Part shown: positions 1 through 9,189 of the stretch, in pieces | How positions within the stretch are numbered: the stretch's first letter is position 1 | Layout: the number at the start of each line of letters is the position of its first letter | NCBI RefSeq assembly: GCF_042670205.1 | Contig: NZ_JBHUWD010000003.1 | Coordinates: 1 to 64,000 of the forward strand | Source of the DNA: Luteimicrobium sp042670205 | Lineage (GTDB): Bacteria > Actinomycetota > Actinomycetes > Actinomycetales > Cellulomonadaceae | Direction: 5' to 3' | Length of the DNA: 64,000 nt | Notes under the pieces: model-generated | Told to the model about the DNA's origin: nothing | Databases searched by the model: none | What the model saw: the letters and a program-made list of their open reading frames with translations, nothing else | Program-made: the position numbers and the translations under genes

Positions 1-105
1 GAAGCAAACGCCTTCGCTGCCGAAATGCTCATGCCTGCACGAATGATTCGGGCGCAAGTGATTTCCTACGCAAGAAATGCCGATATCACCCGCGATCGAA
101 TGATC

Positions 106-140
106 GAGCGTCGCCCCCGCTCTGGCGGGGAGCGACGCTC
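106..140 (-). terminator. Strong hairpin downstream of the GH2 gene
   Basis: A GC-rich hairpin begins 16 bases past the stop codon of the GH2 gene. The arms 106-120 and 125-140 pair almost perfectly with one bulged base around a TCTG loop. No run of T follows on the minus strand, as is common for high-GC actinobacterial terminators. It most likely ends the sugar-utilisation transcription unit. The remaining bases 1-105 are noticeably less GC-rich than the surroundings and show no convincing gene; they may be the regulatory region of a gene outside the window. Confidence 0.7.
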
Positions 141-155
141 GCCGGGTGTGCGGTC

Positions 156-3100
156 CTACTTCGCGAGCTGCGCGACGTCGTCCGCGGTGAGCGCGCGGTC
201 GAAGACGTGGACGTCGTCGACGGCTCCCTTGAGGAAGTCGACGTCGTTGCCCTGCCACTGCGCCCGACCGACCGAGACGGTGCCGCTGGTGGCGTGCGTC
301 TCCGTCGTCGGCTGGGTGCTCTGCAGCGCGCCGTTCACGTAGAGGGCGATGGTGCCCTTGTCCGCGTCACGGACGCCGACCACGTGGTACCACTGCCCCA
401 CCTGGACCTTGACGTTCGTGGCGATGGCGCGCGGCCCGTTGGGGAAGCTGAACGCGAACCCCTGCTGGGCGTTGTTCGACCCGCTGTACTGCAGGAAGAA
501 CGGGCTGGAGCCCGTGGCCTGGACGCTGTTCGCGGCCACAGCCGTCGAGTACGCGGTCGGGAGCGCGTCCATGCGGACCCACGCCGAGACCGAGTAGCTC
601 TGGGCGGTGTCGAGCTGCGGCACGGACGCCGTGGCCTGGGCGGTCTTGCCGTCCAGCGCGACCGCCTTGCCGTGCTTCCCGTCGACGAGCGTCGCGCCGC
701 CGACGAGGGTCGCCGCCCCCGCCCGGCCGCTCTGGTCGGGCACGGTGACGCCGGACGCGGAGTCGAAGCTCCACGCGCCGACGCCGACGAGGCCCGGGCG
801 CCCGGCGTTCGCGGGCTCGCCCGCCCCCGCCGCCACGACCTCCGCGTTGATGGCCCGCACGCGGGCCTCGTCCATCTTGGAGATGCGACGGTCGTAGGTG
901 AAGAACCCGTTGAGCTCGCCCTCGACGTCCGTCAGCTGCGTGTAGACCGAGCCGGACAGGTGGTCACGGGCGTACCCGACGAGCTTCGCCGTGTTCTCGA
1001 CGTACGCGTCGGTGAGGCTCTTCGAGTCCGTCACCTCGCCGTAGGGGTTGATCGAGCCGCCGGCCCACATGTGGCCGAGGGTCGCGAGCGAGAACCCGCC
1101 GTGCTCGCCGTCGATCGCGGCGCGCGTGGCGTCGGGCGACGGGTTACCCGGCCCGGTGTAGTCGTGGTAGTCGATGATGTCGCCCGAGTGCGTGTCACCG
1201 GGCATGTTGCAGCAGTTCTGGCCGCTGCGGGTGTTGACGAGGCGCGACGGGTCCTGGGCCTTGATCGACGCCGCGACGTCCGCGGCCTCGCTGATGCCCC
1301 ACTGGCCCCAACCCTCGTTGAAGGGGATCCAGCCGATGATCGACGTCGTCGAGATGTGCTGGTCGATCATCCGGTGCAGCTCGGAGGACCACTCGTCACG
1401 CTGGGCCTGGTTGTTGTTCGAGCCGGACGGCATGTCCTGCCAGACCATCATCCCGATCTTGTCGGCGTCGTAGTACCACCGCGCCGGCTCGACCTTGATG
1501 TGCTTGCGGATGGTGTTGAAGCCCAGGTCCTTGGTGGTCTGGACGTCCCACTTGAGGGCCTCGTCCGTCGGGGCGGTGTAGACGCCGTCGGGCCAGAAGC
1601 CCTGGTCCAGCGTCGACAGGAGGAACGTCTGCTTGCCGTTGAGGACGATCCGGTTCACGCCGTCGATGTTCTTGATGCCGATCGACCGGACCCCGACGTA
1701 GCTGCCCACGGTGTCCTTGGAGGCGCCATCGTGGAGCTGGACCTTGAGCGTGTACAGATACGGGTCGTCCGGCGTCCACCGGTGCGAGTTCGCGATGCGC
1801 AGGCTGAGCTGCTCGTTCGCGCCGCCGCTGACGGCGCCGACCTTCTTGCCCTTGGCGTCGAACGCCGTGACGATGACCGACGCGTTCTTCGACGCGCCCT
1901 CGGCGTTCGCCGTCACCTGGACCGCGTCACCGACACCGTCGGCCGAGTCGGAGAGCTGCGGCGTGAGCTTGAGCGAGTCGACGTGGACCTGCTTGACCGG
2001 CTCCAGCCACACCGTCTGCCAGATGCCCGACGACGGCGTGTAGAAGATCCCGGACGGGTTCGCCGACTGCTTGCCCGTGGGCTGGGCGCCGGTCGTGTCC
2101 GTGACGCGGACGACGACGTCGTTCCGGCCCTTCTTCACGGCGTCCGTGATGTCCGCGGTGAACGCGTCGTAGCCGCCCGTGTGCTCGGCGACGACCTTGC
2201 CGTTGACCAGCACCGTGGCCTGGTAGTCGACCGCACCGAAGTTCAGCTCGAGGCGCTGCTGCTTCGGCTTGTCGCCCACGTTCCAGGACGACGGCACCGT
2301 GAACGTCCGGTGGTACGCGAAGTTGTCGTAGTGCTTCTGGATGCCCGACAGCTGCGACTCGATCGGGTACGGGACCACCGCGGTCTGCGCGTCGGTCCAC
2401 GTCGTCGGGGGCGCGGTGTCCGCTGCGGCGAGCGGGGTGAAGTCCCACTTGCCGTTGAGGTTCTGCCAGTCGCCGCGCGTCAGCTGGGGGCGCGGGTACT
2501 CGGGCAGGGGGTTGTTCGGGTCGACGTCCTTGGCCCACTTGGTGGTGAGCTGGTAGGTCGAGGCGTTGTCGATCGCGGCGTTGAAGCCGGGGACCTTCTC
2601 GCCGCCCGCGGTGAGCGAGCCCTTGCCGTCGAAGACGACGCGGCCGTACGCCTTGCCGAGCACGGACGCGCCCAGCCCGACCGTCACGGTGCTGCCGCTG
2701 GCCGTGACCGACGAGATCGGGTAGTCCGTGCCGTCGATCGGGACGCGCAGGTGCTGCGCGAGGTCGTCGGTGTTCGCCACCGCCCCGGGGAACGTCAGGA
2801 CGACGCTGTCGCCCTTCGACGGGATCGTCGCGCTGACGTCGTACGGGTTGAAGTCCGACGGCGGGGTGAACGCGGACGCAGGCACGGCCTCCTTGGCGAT
2901 CCCGGCGTCCGTCGAGGCCCAGCGCAGGTGGACGTTCGCGCCACCCGTCGCCTGGAACTGCTCGAACGTGAACGGCACGGGCTGGCCCGCCTCGAGGTGC
3001 ACCGTGCGGGTCGCGGTCTGCTCCGTGTCCCACTGGTTGACCCAGAAGTCGATGAGGAGGTCGGACGCGTCGCTCCCGCCGACCCACAGCCGGAAGCCGT

Positions 3101-3509
3101 TGTCGCCGATGGCCGAGAACGTGTAGTCGCCCGTCTTGGGCGCCGTGATGAACCCGGACCAGCGCACGCCCACGTTCTCCGTCTGACCGGTCATCGCCTT
3201 GAAGACGGGGATCATGTCGCTGACGTCGACGTCCGGGTCGAGCACCGACGCCTTGAGGTTGGCGGGGTCGAGCGCGAACGTGCTCGTGTTCGTGATCGTG
3301 TAGTAGTCCGCGCGGAGCCCGCTCTGCCCGGTCTGGTCGACGGTCGGCGCGACCGCCGACGCGAGGGCGTCGGCGACGCCCGTGTGGGTACCCGCGGTCG
3401 CCGTCGGGACGACGGTCACCGCGGTCGCGAGCGCGAGGACGCCGACGGCCGCGGAGCGCAGCAGCCGGGGTCCGTGGCTCGGGGCCCTCGTGGGGGGTGG
3501 GTCGAACAT
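156..3509 (-). CDS. Secreted PA14 - GH2 glycoside hydrolase - LamG protein
   Basis: The 1117-residue product starts with an Arg-containing signal peptide and a hydrophobic stretch ending in Ala-rich sequence, so it should be exported. A PA14 sugar-binding domain follows (about 60-215), then a GH2 sugar-binding beta-sandwich and immunoglobulin-like domain (about 330-620), the GH2 TIM barrel (about 620-890) and a LamG jelly-roll (about 905-1115). The FNEGWGQ motif carries the predicted acid/base Glu732, and DGEHGG carries a likely nucleophile Glu802. I chose the ATG at 3509 because AGAGGTAGG lies just before it; an in-frame ATG at 3527 has no ribosome site. GH2 includes beta-galactosidases, glucuronidases, mannosidases and some bacterial beta-galactofuranosidases; the substrate cannot be read from sequence. 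It is the last gene of the sugar-transport locus, and its LamG module resembles the one on the neighbouring glycosidase. Confidence 0.88.
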   Translation of the reverse strand: MFDPPPTRAPSHGPRLLRSAAVGVLALATAVTVVPTATAGTHTGVADALASAVAPTVDQTGQSGLRADYYTITNTSTFALDPANLKASVLDPDVDVSDMIPVFKAMTGQTENVGVRWSGFITAPKTGDYTFSAIGDNGFRLWVGGSDASDLLIDFWVNQWDTEQTATRTVHLEAGQPVPFTFEQFQATGGANVHLRWASTDAGIAKEAVPASAFTPPSDFNPYDVSATIPSKGDSVVLTFPGAVANTDDLAQHLRVPIDGTDYPISSVTASGSTVTVGLGASVLGKAYGRVVFDGKGSLTAGGEKVPGFNAAIDNASTYQLTTKWAKDVDPNNPLPEYPRPQLTRGDWQNLNGKWDFTPLAAADTAPPTTWTDAQTAVVPYPIESQLSGIQKHYDNFAYHRTFTVPSSWNVGDKPKQQRLELNFGAVDYQATVLVNGKVVAEHTGGYDAFTADITDAVKKGRNDVVVRVTDTTGAQPTGKQSANPSGIFYTPSSGIWQTVWLEPVKQVHVDSLKLTPQLSDSADGVGDAVQVTANAEGASKNASVIVTAFDAKGKKVGAVSGGANEQLSLRIANSHRWTPDDPYLYTLKVQLHDGASKDTVGSYVGVRSIGIKNIDGVNRIVLNGKQTFLLSTLDQGFWPDGVYTAPTDEALKWDVQTTKDLGFNTIRKHIKVEPARWYYDADKIGMMVWQDMPSGSNNNQAQRDEWSSELHRMIDQHISTTSIIGWIPFNEGWGQWGISEAADVAASIKAQDPSRLVNTRSGQNCCNMPGDTHSGDIIDYHDYTGPGNPSPDATRAAIDGEHGGFSLATLGHMWAGGSINPYGEVTDSKSLTDAYVENTAKLVGYARDHLSGSVYTQLTDVEGELNGFFTYDRRISKMDEARVRAINAEVVAAGAGEPANAGRPGLVGVGAWSFDSASGVTVPDQSGRAGAATLVGGATLVDGKHGKAVALDGKTAQATASVPQLDTAQSYSVSAWVRMDALPTAYSTAVAANSVQATGSSPFFLQYSGSNNAQQGFAFSFPNGPRAIATNVKVQVGQWYHVVGVRDADKGTIALYVNGALQSTQPTTETHATSGTVSVGRAQWQGNDVDFLKGAVDDVHVFDRALTADDVAQLAK

Positions 3510-3624
3510 CTGCCTACCTCTTCTCATCGTTGAGCCGATATCTCGGCGAGGTGCGTCGTGCCAGCGAGCGCTCTTTCGCGCAGATTCCGCTCACCAACGA
3601 GACACAGTCTGACAACGGTTACCG

Positions 3625-3888
3625 GCAAAGGCAACAGTTACGAGCATTCCAAGACAAGAATCAACACGTGTGCGTGGGGTTCTGATCGGTCGGGCGGCGT
3701 GGGGGGGCGGGGGGGGGGCCCCCCCCCCCCCCCGCCGCCCCCCCCCCCCCCCCCCCCCCCCCCCAACCACAACAAAGAGAAAGAAAAGAGGTGGGTGAAC
3801 CCCNNNNNNNNNNCGCAAACGCAAACTGTTCCGAGATTTCCACCACAAAAATCAACCGGGGGGGGGGGGGTTCTGAGGGGGGGGGGGG
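3625..3888. other. Low-quality contig-end sequence with duplicated flank
   Basis: This stretch separates the two glycosidase genes and holds no gene. Bases 3625-3685 and 3815-3876 are clearly the same sequence, with 61 and 62 nt and roughly 80 % identity. Both start with GCAAA, share AATCAAC and end with GGTTCTGA. In between are a C run (3719-3764, broken only by two G), an A/G-rich tract (3765-3803) and the N gap. The right copy has its distinctive bases replaced by G runs at 3858-3870 and 3877-3888. The pattern fits two overlapping contig ends with decayed base calls, so the true intergenic distance is probably far shorter than shown. The reliable part upstream of the GH2 gene (3510-3690) should contain its promoter, but I see no clear elements. 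Confidence 0.8.
3804..3813. other. Assembly gap (10 N)
   Basis: Ten consecutive N mark a scaffold join of conventional rather than measured length. Reading frames that cross it are artefacts. Confidence 0.99.
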
Positions 3889-3923
3889 CGGCGGCGGGGG
3901 TGGCGCGCACCCGCGCCGACGTC

Positions 3924-6900
3924 TCAGGCACCCGCGTCGAGCGAGGCGACCTCCGTCGCGGTCAGCGCGCGGTCCCACACGGCCACCTCGTCGACGGCGC
4001 CCGGCCAGAAGTCGCTCGGACCGCCACCCGAGAAGCCCCGGCCGATCGCGAACCGGCCCGCCGCGGGGTCGCCCGCCGGCTGCGCCCAGACCTTGGCCTG
4101 CGGCACGCCGTCGACGTAGAGCGTGTACGTGCCCTGGTCGGCGTCGTGGACTCCCACCAGGTGGTACCAGCGGCCCGTCTCGGGGACGGCGTCCGCGAGC
4201 GCCCGACCCTCGCTGGTCGAGAAGGCGAACCGGTTATCGGCCTGCGAGTACTGCAGGTAGAACCCGCTCGAGACGGTGCCGTCCTGGCTGACCGCGGTCG
4301 CCCACGAGCGGAGCCGGTCGAGCCGGACCCACGCGCCGGCGGTGAAGCTCCCCGCGGTGTCGAGGACGGGCCCGGTCGTCTGCGCGGCCTGGCCGCTCCC
4401 GGAGAGCTGGAGCGCCGCGCCGGCCGCGGCGTCGCGACCGGAGGTCCACGTCGCGCCGCCGGTGAGGGTGGCGTCGTGCCCGGCGACCGCGTCGTGGGCC
4501 ACGGTGCCGCTGCCCTCGTCGAGCGACCAGGTCCCGACGGGGTCCTCGTGGCCGGGAGGGAACGCGACGCGCAGCGCCTGGCGCCGGTGGGTCTGCTCGA
4601 CGGTCGGCCCGGCCCGGTAGGTCGCGGTCGCCGTGAGCGTGGCGGTCGTGCCGGCAGCCGCGTCGTCGGGCGCGGTCACGGTGAACCGCCAGACCGCGTC
4701 GCCGCCGGAGTGCACGACGCTCGGGCGCGAGCCCACGGGCGTCGCGGTCCAGCCGTCGGGCAGGGCCAGCGACACGCGCGGTGACGTGAGGTTCCGCGGC
4801 GTCTGGGCGCTCACGGTGACGGACACGGTCGTGGCGTCGCCGACGACGACCGGCCCGCTCTTGCTCGCCGGCCCGACCGCCACGGTCGCGTCCTGGCTGG
4901 ACGCCGACCACGACTCGAGCTCGTTCACGCCGACGAACGCCCCGTCGGGGTTGGTGAGCAGGAGGCGGATCCGGGTGGTCGTGAGCGCGGGGAACGTGAC
5001 GCGGTTGAGGCCGTTGCCGACCGGGGCCGCGGCCGAGCGCGTCTGGTCGGGCACGTCCTGCCAGGCGCCGCCGTCCCAGTACTGCAGCCGGTAGTCGGCC
5101 GCGGGACGGACTCCCCCGCCGTCGTCGTACCCGTACCAGCGCACGTCGCTCACGACGGTCGGCGCCCCGAAGTCGACGCCGTAGAAGTCCTGGGCGTTCG
5201 GCGACCGGTAGTTCGTCCACCGCGTGCTCTGCGGGACGTTCGCGTAGAAGACCTTGCCGTCGAGCGCGTTCCACGCGTCGTCCGTGGACCACGTGTACGA
5301 CGAGATCGGCTTCGGGTAGCCGGTGCGGAGCGGGTTCGCGGCGTCGTTCACGAGGTGCGCGCCCGACGACGCGGCGACGGTCCGCCCGACGTCCACCGTG
5401 AGGTCGCGCAGCGTGGCCGACGTCCGCACGAGTCGCCCGTCGACGAAGACGCGCATGCCGGCACCCTCCCCGTAGTGCGAGCCGTCGCGGTCCCACAGGA
5501 GCGTGACGTTGCGCCCGTGGTAGGGGACGTTCTCGGCCGCGAAGTGGTCCCACGACGCCGGCACGAGCGGCTGGATCCGCAGCGTGTCGTCCGCCTGGGC
5601 TCGCAGGCCGAGCAGTCCCGAGAGCACGAGGTCGTCGAACGTCGAGTGGTTGTAGTCCTCGCTGTGGTTGCGGCCGTCGTAGATCCACCGGTCGGCGTCG
5701 GGGTCGTGCGCCTCGGCGACGTACGGCTTGCCGTCCTTCATCTGCGTCTTCGCGTACGTCAGGAGGGACGCCGCGTAGTCGTCCCGGGTGATCGTCTGCT
5801 GGGCCGGGTAGTCGTCGAGCAGGTTCGCCAGGCCGGTGAGCGTCTGCGATGTGGAGAACGGCCAGCTCGGGCCGTCCCAGCGGCAGCAGCTCCCCGCGTC
5901 CTTCATGAACAGGGGGCTGCGGCGCTCGGCCGTCGTCGGGCCGAACGCGCTCGCGAAACCCTGCGGGTCGAGGAGCTGCGACCACGCCGACGCGTCCTGG
6001 GGCTCGGCCGCGCCGAACATCCAGGGCAGGAAGCCGATCTCCTCACGCGTGCTCGACAGGTGGTGGTCTGGGTTGTCGTCGCGCGGCATCGCGTAGTAGA
6101 AGCCGCGGTCGGGGTCCCACAGCCATTGCTGCATCGAGGCCCGGATCGACGACGCCCGCTGGGCGTACTCGCTCGCGAGCGTCCTGTCACCCAGCAGCCC
6201 GGCGATCGCGCTGATGGCCCGCGCGTCGCCGTACTGGTACGAGTTCAGGGTCGGCCGGTAGCCGGCGCCGCCGTGGTACGGGTCCGACGACTCGTACGAC
6301 GACGCCGAGAACTCCATCGCGTCCCAGACGGGGACCGACCAGTAGAGCCCCAGCGTCGTGTCGTACTGGCCGTCCCAGCCCCGGTACTGCTTCACGAGCG
6401 CGGGCAGCAGGTCGCGTAGCCCCTCGACGTCGCCCGTCACCTGGGCCTGCTGGTACGCGGCGGTCGCGAGCCAGACGCTGTACTCGTGCGCCCAGTCGGT
6501 CGTGTCCTTGTTGACGTCGTCCGTCGCGGGCTTGGCGCCCGCGCCGGGCCCGGTGAGCCAGAAGCGCAGGTAGTCGTCCGCATAGCTCGTGTCGCGCAGC
6601 CACCGGTTCTCGGTGAGCTGGTGGCCCGCCGCGGCGTCGATCGCCTGGTACGGGGCCGCGTAGCCGCAGCAGTCGAGGAACTCCGTGGAGATCCACCCGC
6701 TCTCCGGGTCGGTGTAGCGCAGGTGCTCCTTGGCGACCTGCCAGCGGTAGTAGTAGACGTCCTGGATCGCCTTGTCCGGCAGGTCGACGAACGGGATGTT
6801 CGCCTCGTACCAGCCGGGCTCGTCGAAGCCCTCGAGGTAGGACGCGTCGTCGAGCACGTGCGTGCCCGCCCCGACGGACGGGTAGACGGGCGCGTGCTCC

Positions 6901-7088
6901 CCGCCGTCGCCGGCGGTCGCTCCGCCGGTCGCGGCAGGCGCGGCGTCCGCGGCCAGGCCGTCGTCGGCCTCGGCGCCGGCCGCGCCGACGAGCGCCAGAC
7001 CGGCGGCGAGGGCGAGCGCCCCGACCGAGGCGACGAGGCGTCGTCGTCGGGAGGGGGCGGAGAGAGGAGAGCGGTGGTGCCGGGTCAT
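3924..7088 (-). CDS. Secreted MGH1-type glycosidase with C-terminal LamG
   Basis: The product is 1054 residues. An Arg-rich N-terminus and a hydrophobic Ala/Leu segment form a signal peptide. Residues about 90-560 resemble the (alpha/alpha)6-barrel glycosidases of the MGH1/GH63-like superfamily: Trp/Tyr-rich helices, a DCCGYAAPYQ segment, and a region with EEIGFLPWMFG and DGPSWPFSTSQ. A discoidin-like F5/8 C domain (about 590-725), a NEW3-like beta domain (about 735-820) and a LamG jelly-roll (about 850-1050) follow. The ATG is well placed behind GGAGGT. It lies after the second permease gene with a 113-bp hairpin-containing gap, so it is probably in the same transcript. The specific activity is unknown; removal of a terminal sugar from an extracellular glycan is the reasonable guess. 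Confidence 0.8.
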   Translation of the reverse strand: MTRHHRSPLSAPSRRRRLVASVGALALAAGLALVGAAGAEADDGLAADAAPAATGGATAGDGGEHAPVYPSVGAGTHVLDDASYLEGFDEPGWYEANIPFVDLPDKAIQDVYYYRWQVAKEHLRYTDPESGWISTEFLDCCGYAAPYQAIDAAAGHQLTENRWLRDTSYADDYLRFWLTGPGAGAKPATDDVNKDTTDWAHEYSVWLATAAYQQAQVTGDVEGLRDLLPALVKQYRGWDGQYDTTLGLYWSVPVWDAMEFSASSYESSDPYHGGAGYRPTLNSYQYGDARAISAIAGLLGDRTLASEYAQRASSIRASMQQWLWDPDRGFYYAMPRDDNPDHHLSSTREEIGFLPWMFGAAEPQDASAWSQLLDPQGFASAFGPTTAERRSPLFMKDAGSCCRWDGPSWPFSTSQTLTGLANLLDDYPAQQTITRDDYAASLLTYAKTQMKDGKPYVAEAHDPDADRWIYDGRNHSEDYNHSTFDDLVLSGLLGLRAQADDTLRIQPLVPASWDHFAAENVPYHGRNVTLLWDRDGSHYGEGAGMRVFVDGRLVRTSATLRDLTVDVGRTVAASSGAHLVNDAANPLRTGYPKPISSYTWSTDDAWNALDGKVFYANVPQSTRWTNYRSPNAQDFYGVDFGAPTVVSDVRWYGYDDGGGVRPAADYRLQYWDGGAWQDVPDQTRSAAAPVGNGLNRVTFPALTTTRIRLLLTNPDGAFVGVNELESWSASSQDATVAVGPASKSGPVVVGDATTVSVTVSAQTPRNLTSPRVSLALPDGWTATPVGSRPSVVHSGGDAVWRFTVTAPDDAAAGTTATLTATATYRAGPTVEQTHRRQALRVAFPPGHEDPVGTWSLDEGSGTVAHDAVAGHDATLTGGATWTSGRDAAAGAALQLSGSGQAAQTTGPVLDTAGSFTAGAWVRLDRLRSWATAVSQDGTVSSGFYLQYSQADNRFAFSTSEGRALADAVPETGRWYHLVGVHDADQGTYTLYVDGVPQAKVWAQPAGDPAAGRFAIGRGFSGGGPSDFWPGAVDEVAVWDRALTATEVASLDAGA

Positions 7089-7163
7089 GGTCGAACCTCC
7101 ACGACAGCGTTGTCAGGGGACCGAAGGATCAGCGGTGGGACGCGCGGCGACGCCGCCCCCACG

Positions 7164-7192
7164 GGCCGGCCGGTGCGACGCACCGGCCGGCC
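7164..7192 (-). terminator. Intercistronic hairpin after the second permease
   Basis: A perfect 13-bp inverted repeat (7164-7176 and 7180-7192) with a 3-nt loop lies 10 bases past the permease stop codon. There is no T tract, so it may be a partial terminator or an mRNA-stabilising structure that lowers expression of the downstream glycosidases relative to the transporter. Confidence 0.6.
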
Positions 7193-7201
7193 GAGCAGCG
7201 G

Positions 7202-8221
7202 TCAGGGAAGACGCCTCACCCGGGTGAGCGTCGTCTGGATCAGCACGACGACCGCGAGGAAGAGGCCGTTGGCCAGGTCGGACGCGGACGAGCCGTACTG
7301 GGACAGGTGCACGCCGATGAGGTTCTGGATCACGGCGAGGAGCAGGACGCCGGCCGCGGTGCCGACGATCGAGCCCGCGCCGCCCGTGAGCAGCGTCCCG
7401 CCGATGATCACGGCGGCGATCGCGGTGAGCTCGTAGCCGACGCCGATGTTGGTGACGCCGGACTGGAGCCGCGACGCGTTGAGCATCCCCGCCGCGCCGG
7501 CGATCGTCGCGGACAGCACGTAGACGAGCACCTTGGTGCGTGCCACGGGCAGGCCCATGAGGAGCGCCGCGTTCTCGCTGCCGCCGATCGCGAACAGCGC
7601 CTGGCCGAAGCGGGTCCGCATGAGGAGGATCCCGCCCAGGACGAACAGGATCACCGCGGTGAGGATCGGGCGCCACGTGCCGTCGCCGAGCCACAGGAAC
7701 GGGGACCCCTTCGGCACCAGGTAGGTGTCGGTGCCCTCGGCCGAGATCGCCTGCAGGAGCCCGCGGGCGAACAGCATGCCCGCGAGCGTGACGATGAACG
7801 GCGCGAGCCGGGCCTTCGCGATGAGCGTGCCCTGGACGAGCCCGAACAGCACGGCGACGATCAGCGGCAGCAGGATCGCGACGAGGATGCCGCCGTGCCC
7901 GGCGCCCCAGGCCGCGAGGACGCCGCCCAGCGCGAACATCGAGCCGACGGACAGGTCGATGCCACCCGTGAGGATGACGAACGTCATGCCGAGCGCGAGG
8001 AGGGACGTGTACGCGTTGCCGACGAGGATCGACTGGAAGTTCCCCCAGTCGGCGAACCCGTCGGAGAACAGGCACGCCGCGACGAACACGATCACCAGCG
8101 AGACGAGACCGCCCTGCTGCTGTGCGATGCCGGTGACGCGCTCGAGCCGGGTCTCGCCCGTGACGTCGACGTTCACCCCGGCGTCCGGGGTCACGGGGCT
8201 CGTGGGGTTGAGTGTGCTCAT
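7202..8221 (-). CDS. Sugar ABC transporter permease (YjfF/RbsC type)
   Basis: This 339-residue membrane protein belongs to the BPD_transp_2 family of monosaccharide ABC permeases. About eight to ten hydrophobic segments are visible. The family hallmark GGIDLSVGS lies in the first third and a GGTLLTGGAGS loop near the C-terminus. It would form the membrane channel with the permease encoded just upstream. Its ATG overlaps the stop codon of that gene by 4 nt (ATGA), so the two are translationally coupled. Two different permeases in one operon is the arrangement of YtfT-YjfF galactofuranose importers and of some ribose-like systems. I started at MSTLNP; a longer open frame upstream only shadows the neighbouring gene. 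Confidence 0.9.
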   Translation of the reverse strand: MSTLNPTSPVTPDAGVNVDVTGETRLERVTGIAQQQGGLVSLVIVFVAACLFSDGFADWGNFQSILVGNAYTSLLALGMTFVILTGGIDLSVGSMFALGGVLAAWGAGHGGILVAILLPLIVAVLFGLVQGTLIAKARLAPFIVTLAGMLFARGLLQAISAEGTDTYLVPKGSPFLWLGDGTWRPILTAVILFVLGGILLMRTRFGQALFAIGGSENAALLMGLPVARTKVLVYVLSATIAGAAGMLNASRLQSGVTNIGVGYELTAIAAVIIGGTLLTGGAGSIVGTAAGVLLLAVIQNLIGVHLSQYGSSASDLANGLFLAVVVLIQTTLTRVRRLP

Positions 8222-9189
8222 CGTCCGCTCCGTCCCCGCGCCGCGTACACGGCACCGATGATGATGACGGCCTCGACCATCTGGCTGTAGGAGTTCTTCA
8301 CGTTGTTCTGGATCAGGGTCGCGGCGACGAGCTGCATGAACACCGCGCCCGCGACCGTGCCGAGAACCTTGATCCGTCCGCCCGTGAGCGGCGTGCCACC
8401 CACGACGACGGCCGTGATGGCGCTGAGCTCGTAGTTCAGCCCGTAGTTGGACGGGTCCGCGTAGCCGCCGTGCCCGACGAGGAACACGCCGGCGATCGCC
8501 GCGAACAGGCCCGAGACGACGTAGACGGCGACGAGGACCCGCTTCACCGGGAGCCCGGCGAGCGCGCTCGCCGCTCGGTTGTCGCCGATCGCCGTGAGCC
8601 GCCGGCCGAAGGCTGTGCGCCGCACGACGAACGCGACGACCAGCACGATGACGACGGCGATCCACACCTCCTGCGGGATCCCGAACCAGCTGTCGAGGCC
8701 GAGCGCGCCGATCGTCTCGTCGGTCACGGACTTGGCGCTCGCGCCGTTGAGGATCACCGCGAACCCGCGCAGACCGATCATGAGCGCGAGGGTCGCGATG
8801 ATCGGCTGGACGTTCGCGACCGCGACCATCAGCCCCGCGAGCAGCCCCGAGACGCACCCGGCGACCAGCGCGATGACGATCGAGAGCCACGGTCCGTACC
8901 CGAGGTAGAGCGGGATCACGGCCGACGACAGCGCGATCACCGCGCCGACCGACAGGTCGATGCCCTCGGTCGTGATCACGAGCGCCATGCCGAGCGCCAC
9001 GATGAGGACGGGGACCACCTGGAATGCCTGGACCCGGAAGTTGTCCATCGAGAAGAAGGACGGCTTGATCGCGGTGTTGACGGCGATCAGCACGACGATC
9101 GCCGCGTACACGCCGTAGTCCTGCAACCAGGTGACCACCCGGTTGCGGTCGAGCACGGCCGGCGCCGGCCGGACGGCGACGTCAGTCAT
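8218..9189 (-). CDS. Sugar ABC transporter permease (YtfT/RbsC type)
   Basis: A 323-residue polytopic protein of the BPD_transp_2 family. The signature TEGIDLSVGAVIALSS appears in the expected loop and VGGTPLTGGRIKVLG near the C-terminus. It pairs with the downstream permease to form a heterodimeric channel. The start overlaps the ATPase stop by 8 nt and its stop overlaps the next start by 4 nt, so ATPase and both permeases should be made together. The two permeases are related but clearly different in sequence, so this is not a recent duplication. Confidence 0.9.
   Translation of the reverse strand: MTDVAVRPAPAVLDRNRVVTWLQDYGVYAAIVVLIAVNTAIKPSFFSMDNFRVQAFQVVPVLIVALGMALVITTEGIDLSVGAVIALSSAVIPLYLGYGPWLSIVIALVAGCVSGLLAGLMVAVANVQPIIATLALMIGLRGFAVILNGASAKSVTDETIGALGLDSWFGIPQEVWIAVVIVLVVAFVVRRTAFGRRLTAIGDNRAASALAGLPVKRVLVAVYVVSGLFAAIAGVFLVGHGGYADPSNYGLNYELSAITAVVVGGTPLTGGRIKVLGTVAGAVFMQLVAATLIQNNVKNSYSQMVEAVIIIGAVYAARGRSGR

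Noticed and set aside
207..3533. Long plus-strand reading frame of about 1100 codons opposite the GH2 gene
   Set aside because: It is rich in Arg/Asp/Val/Gly with no domain, and the minus strand encodes a clear PA14-GH2-LamG protein with signal peptide. Such antisense frames are routine at this GC content; the same reasoning applies to the other antisense frames across the window.
3701..3901. Possible G-quadruplex or homopolymer regulatory tract
   Set aside because: The runs coincide with a scaffold join and a corrupted duplicate, so they are more likely sequencing artefacts.
3558..4784. Reading frame running through the poly-C tract and N gap
   Set aside because: It depends on unresolved bases and homopolymer artefacts and is antisense to the MGH1-type glycosidase.
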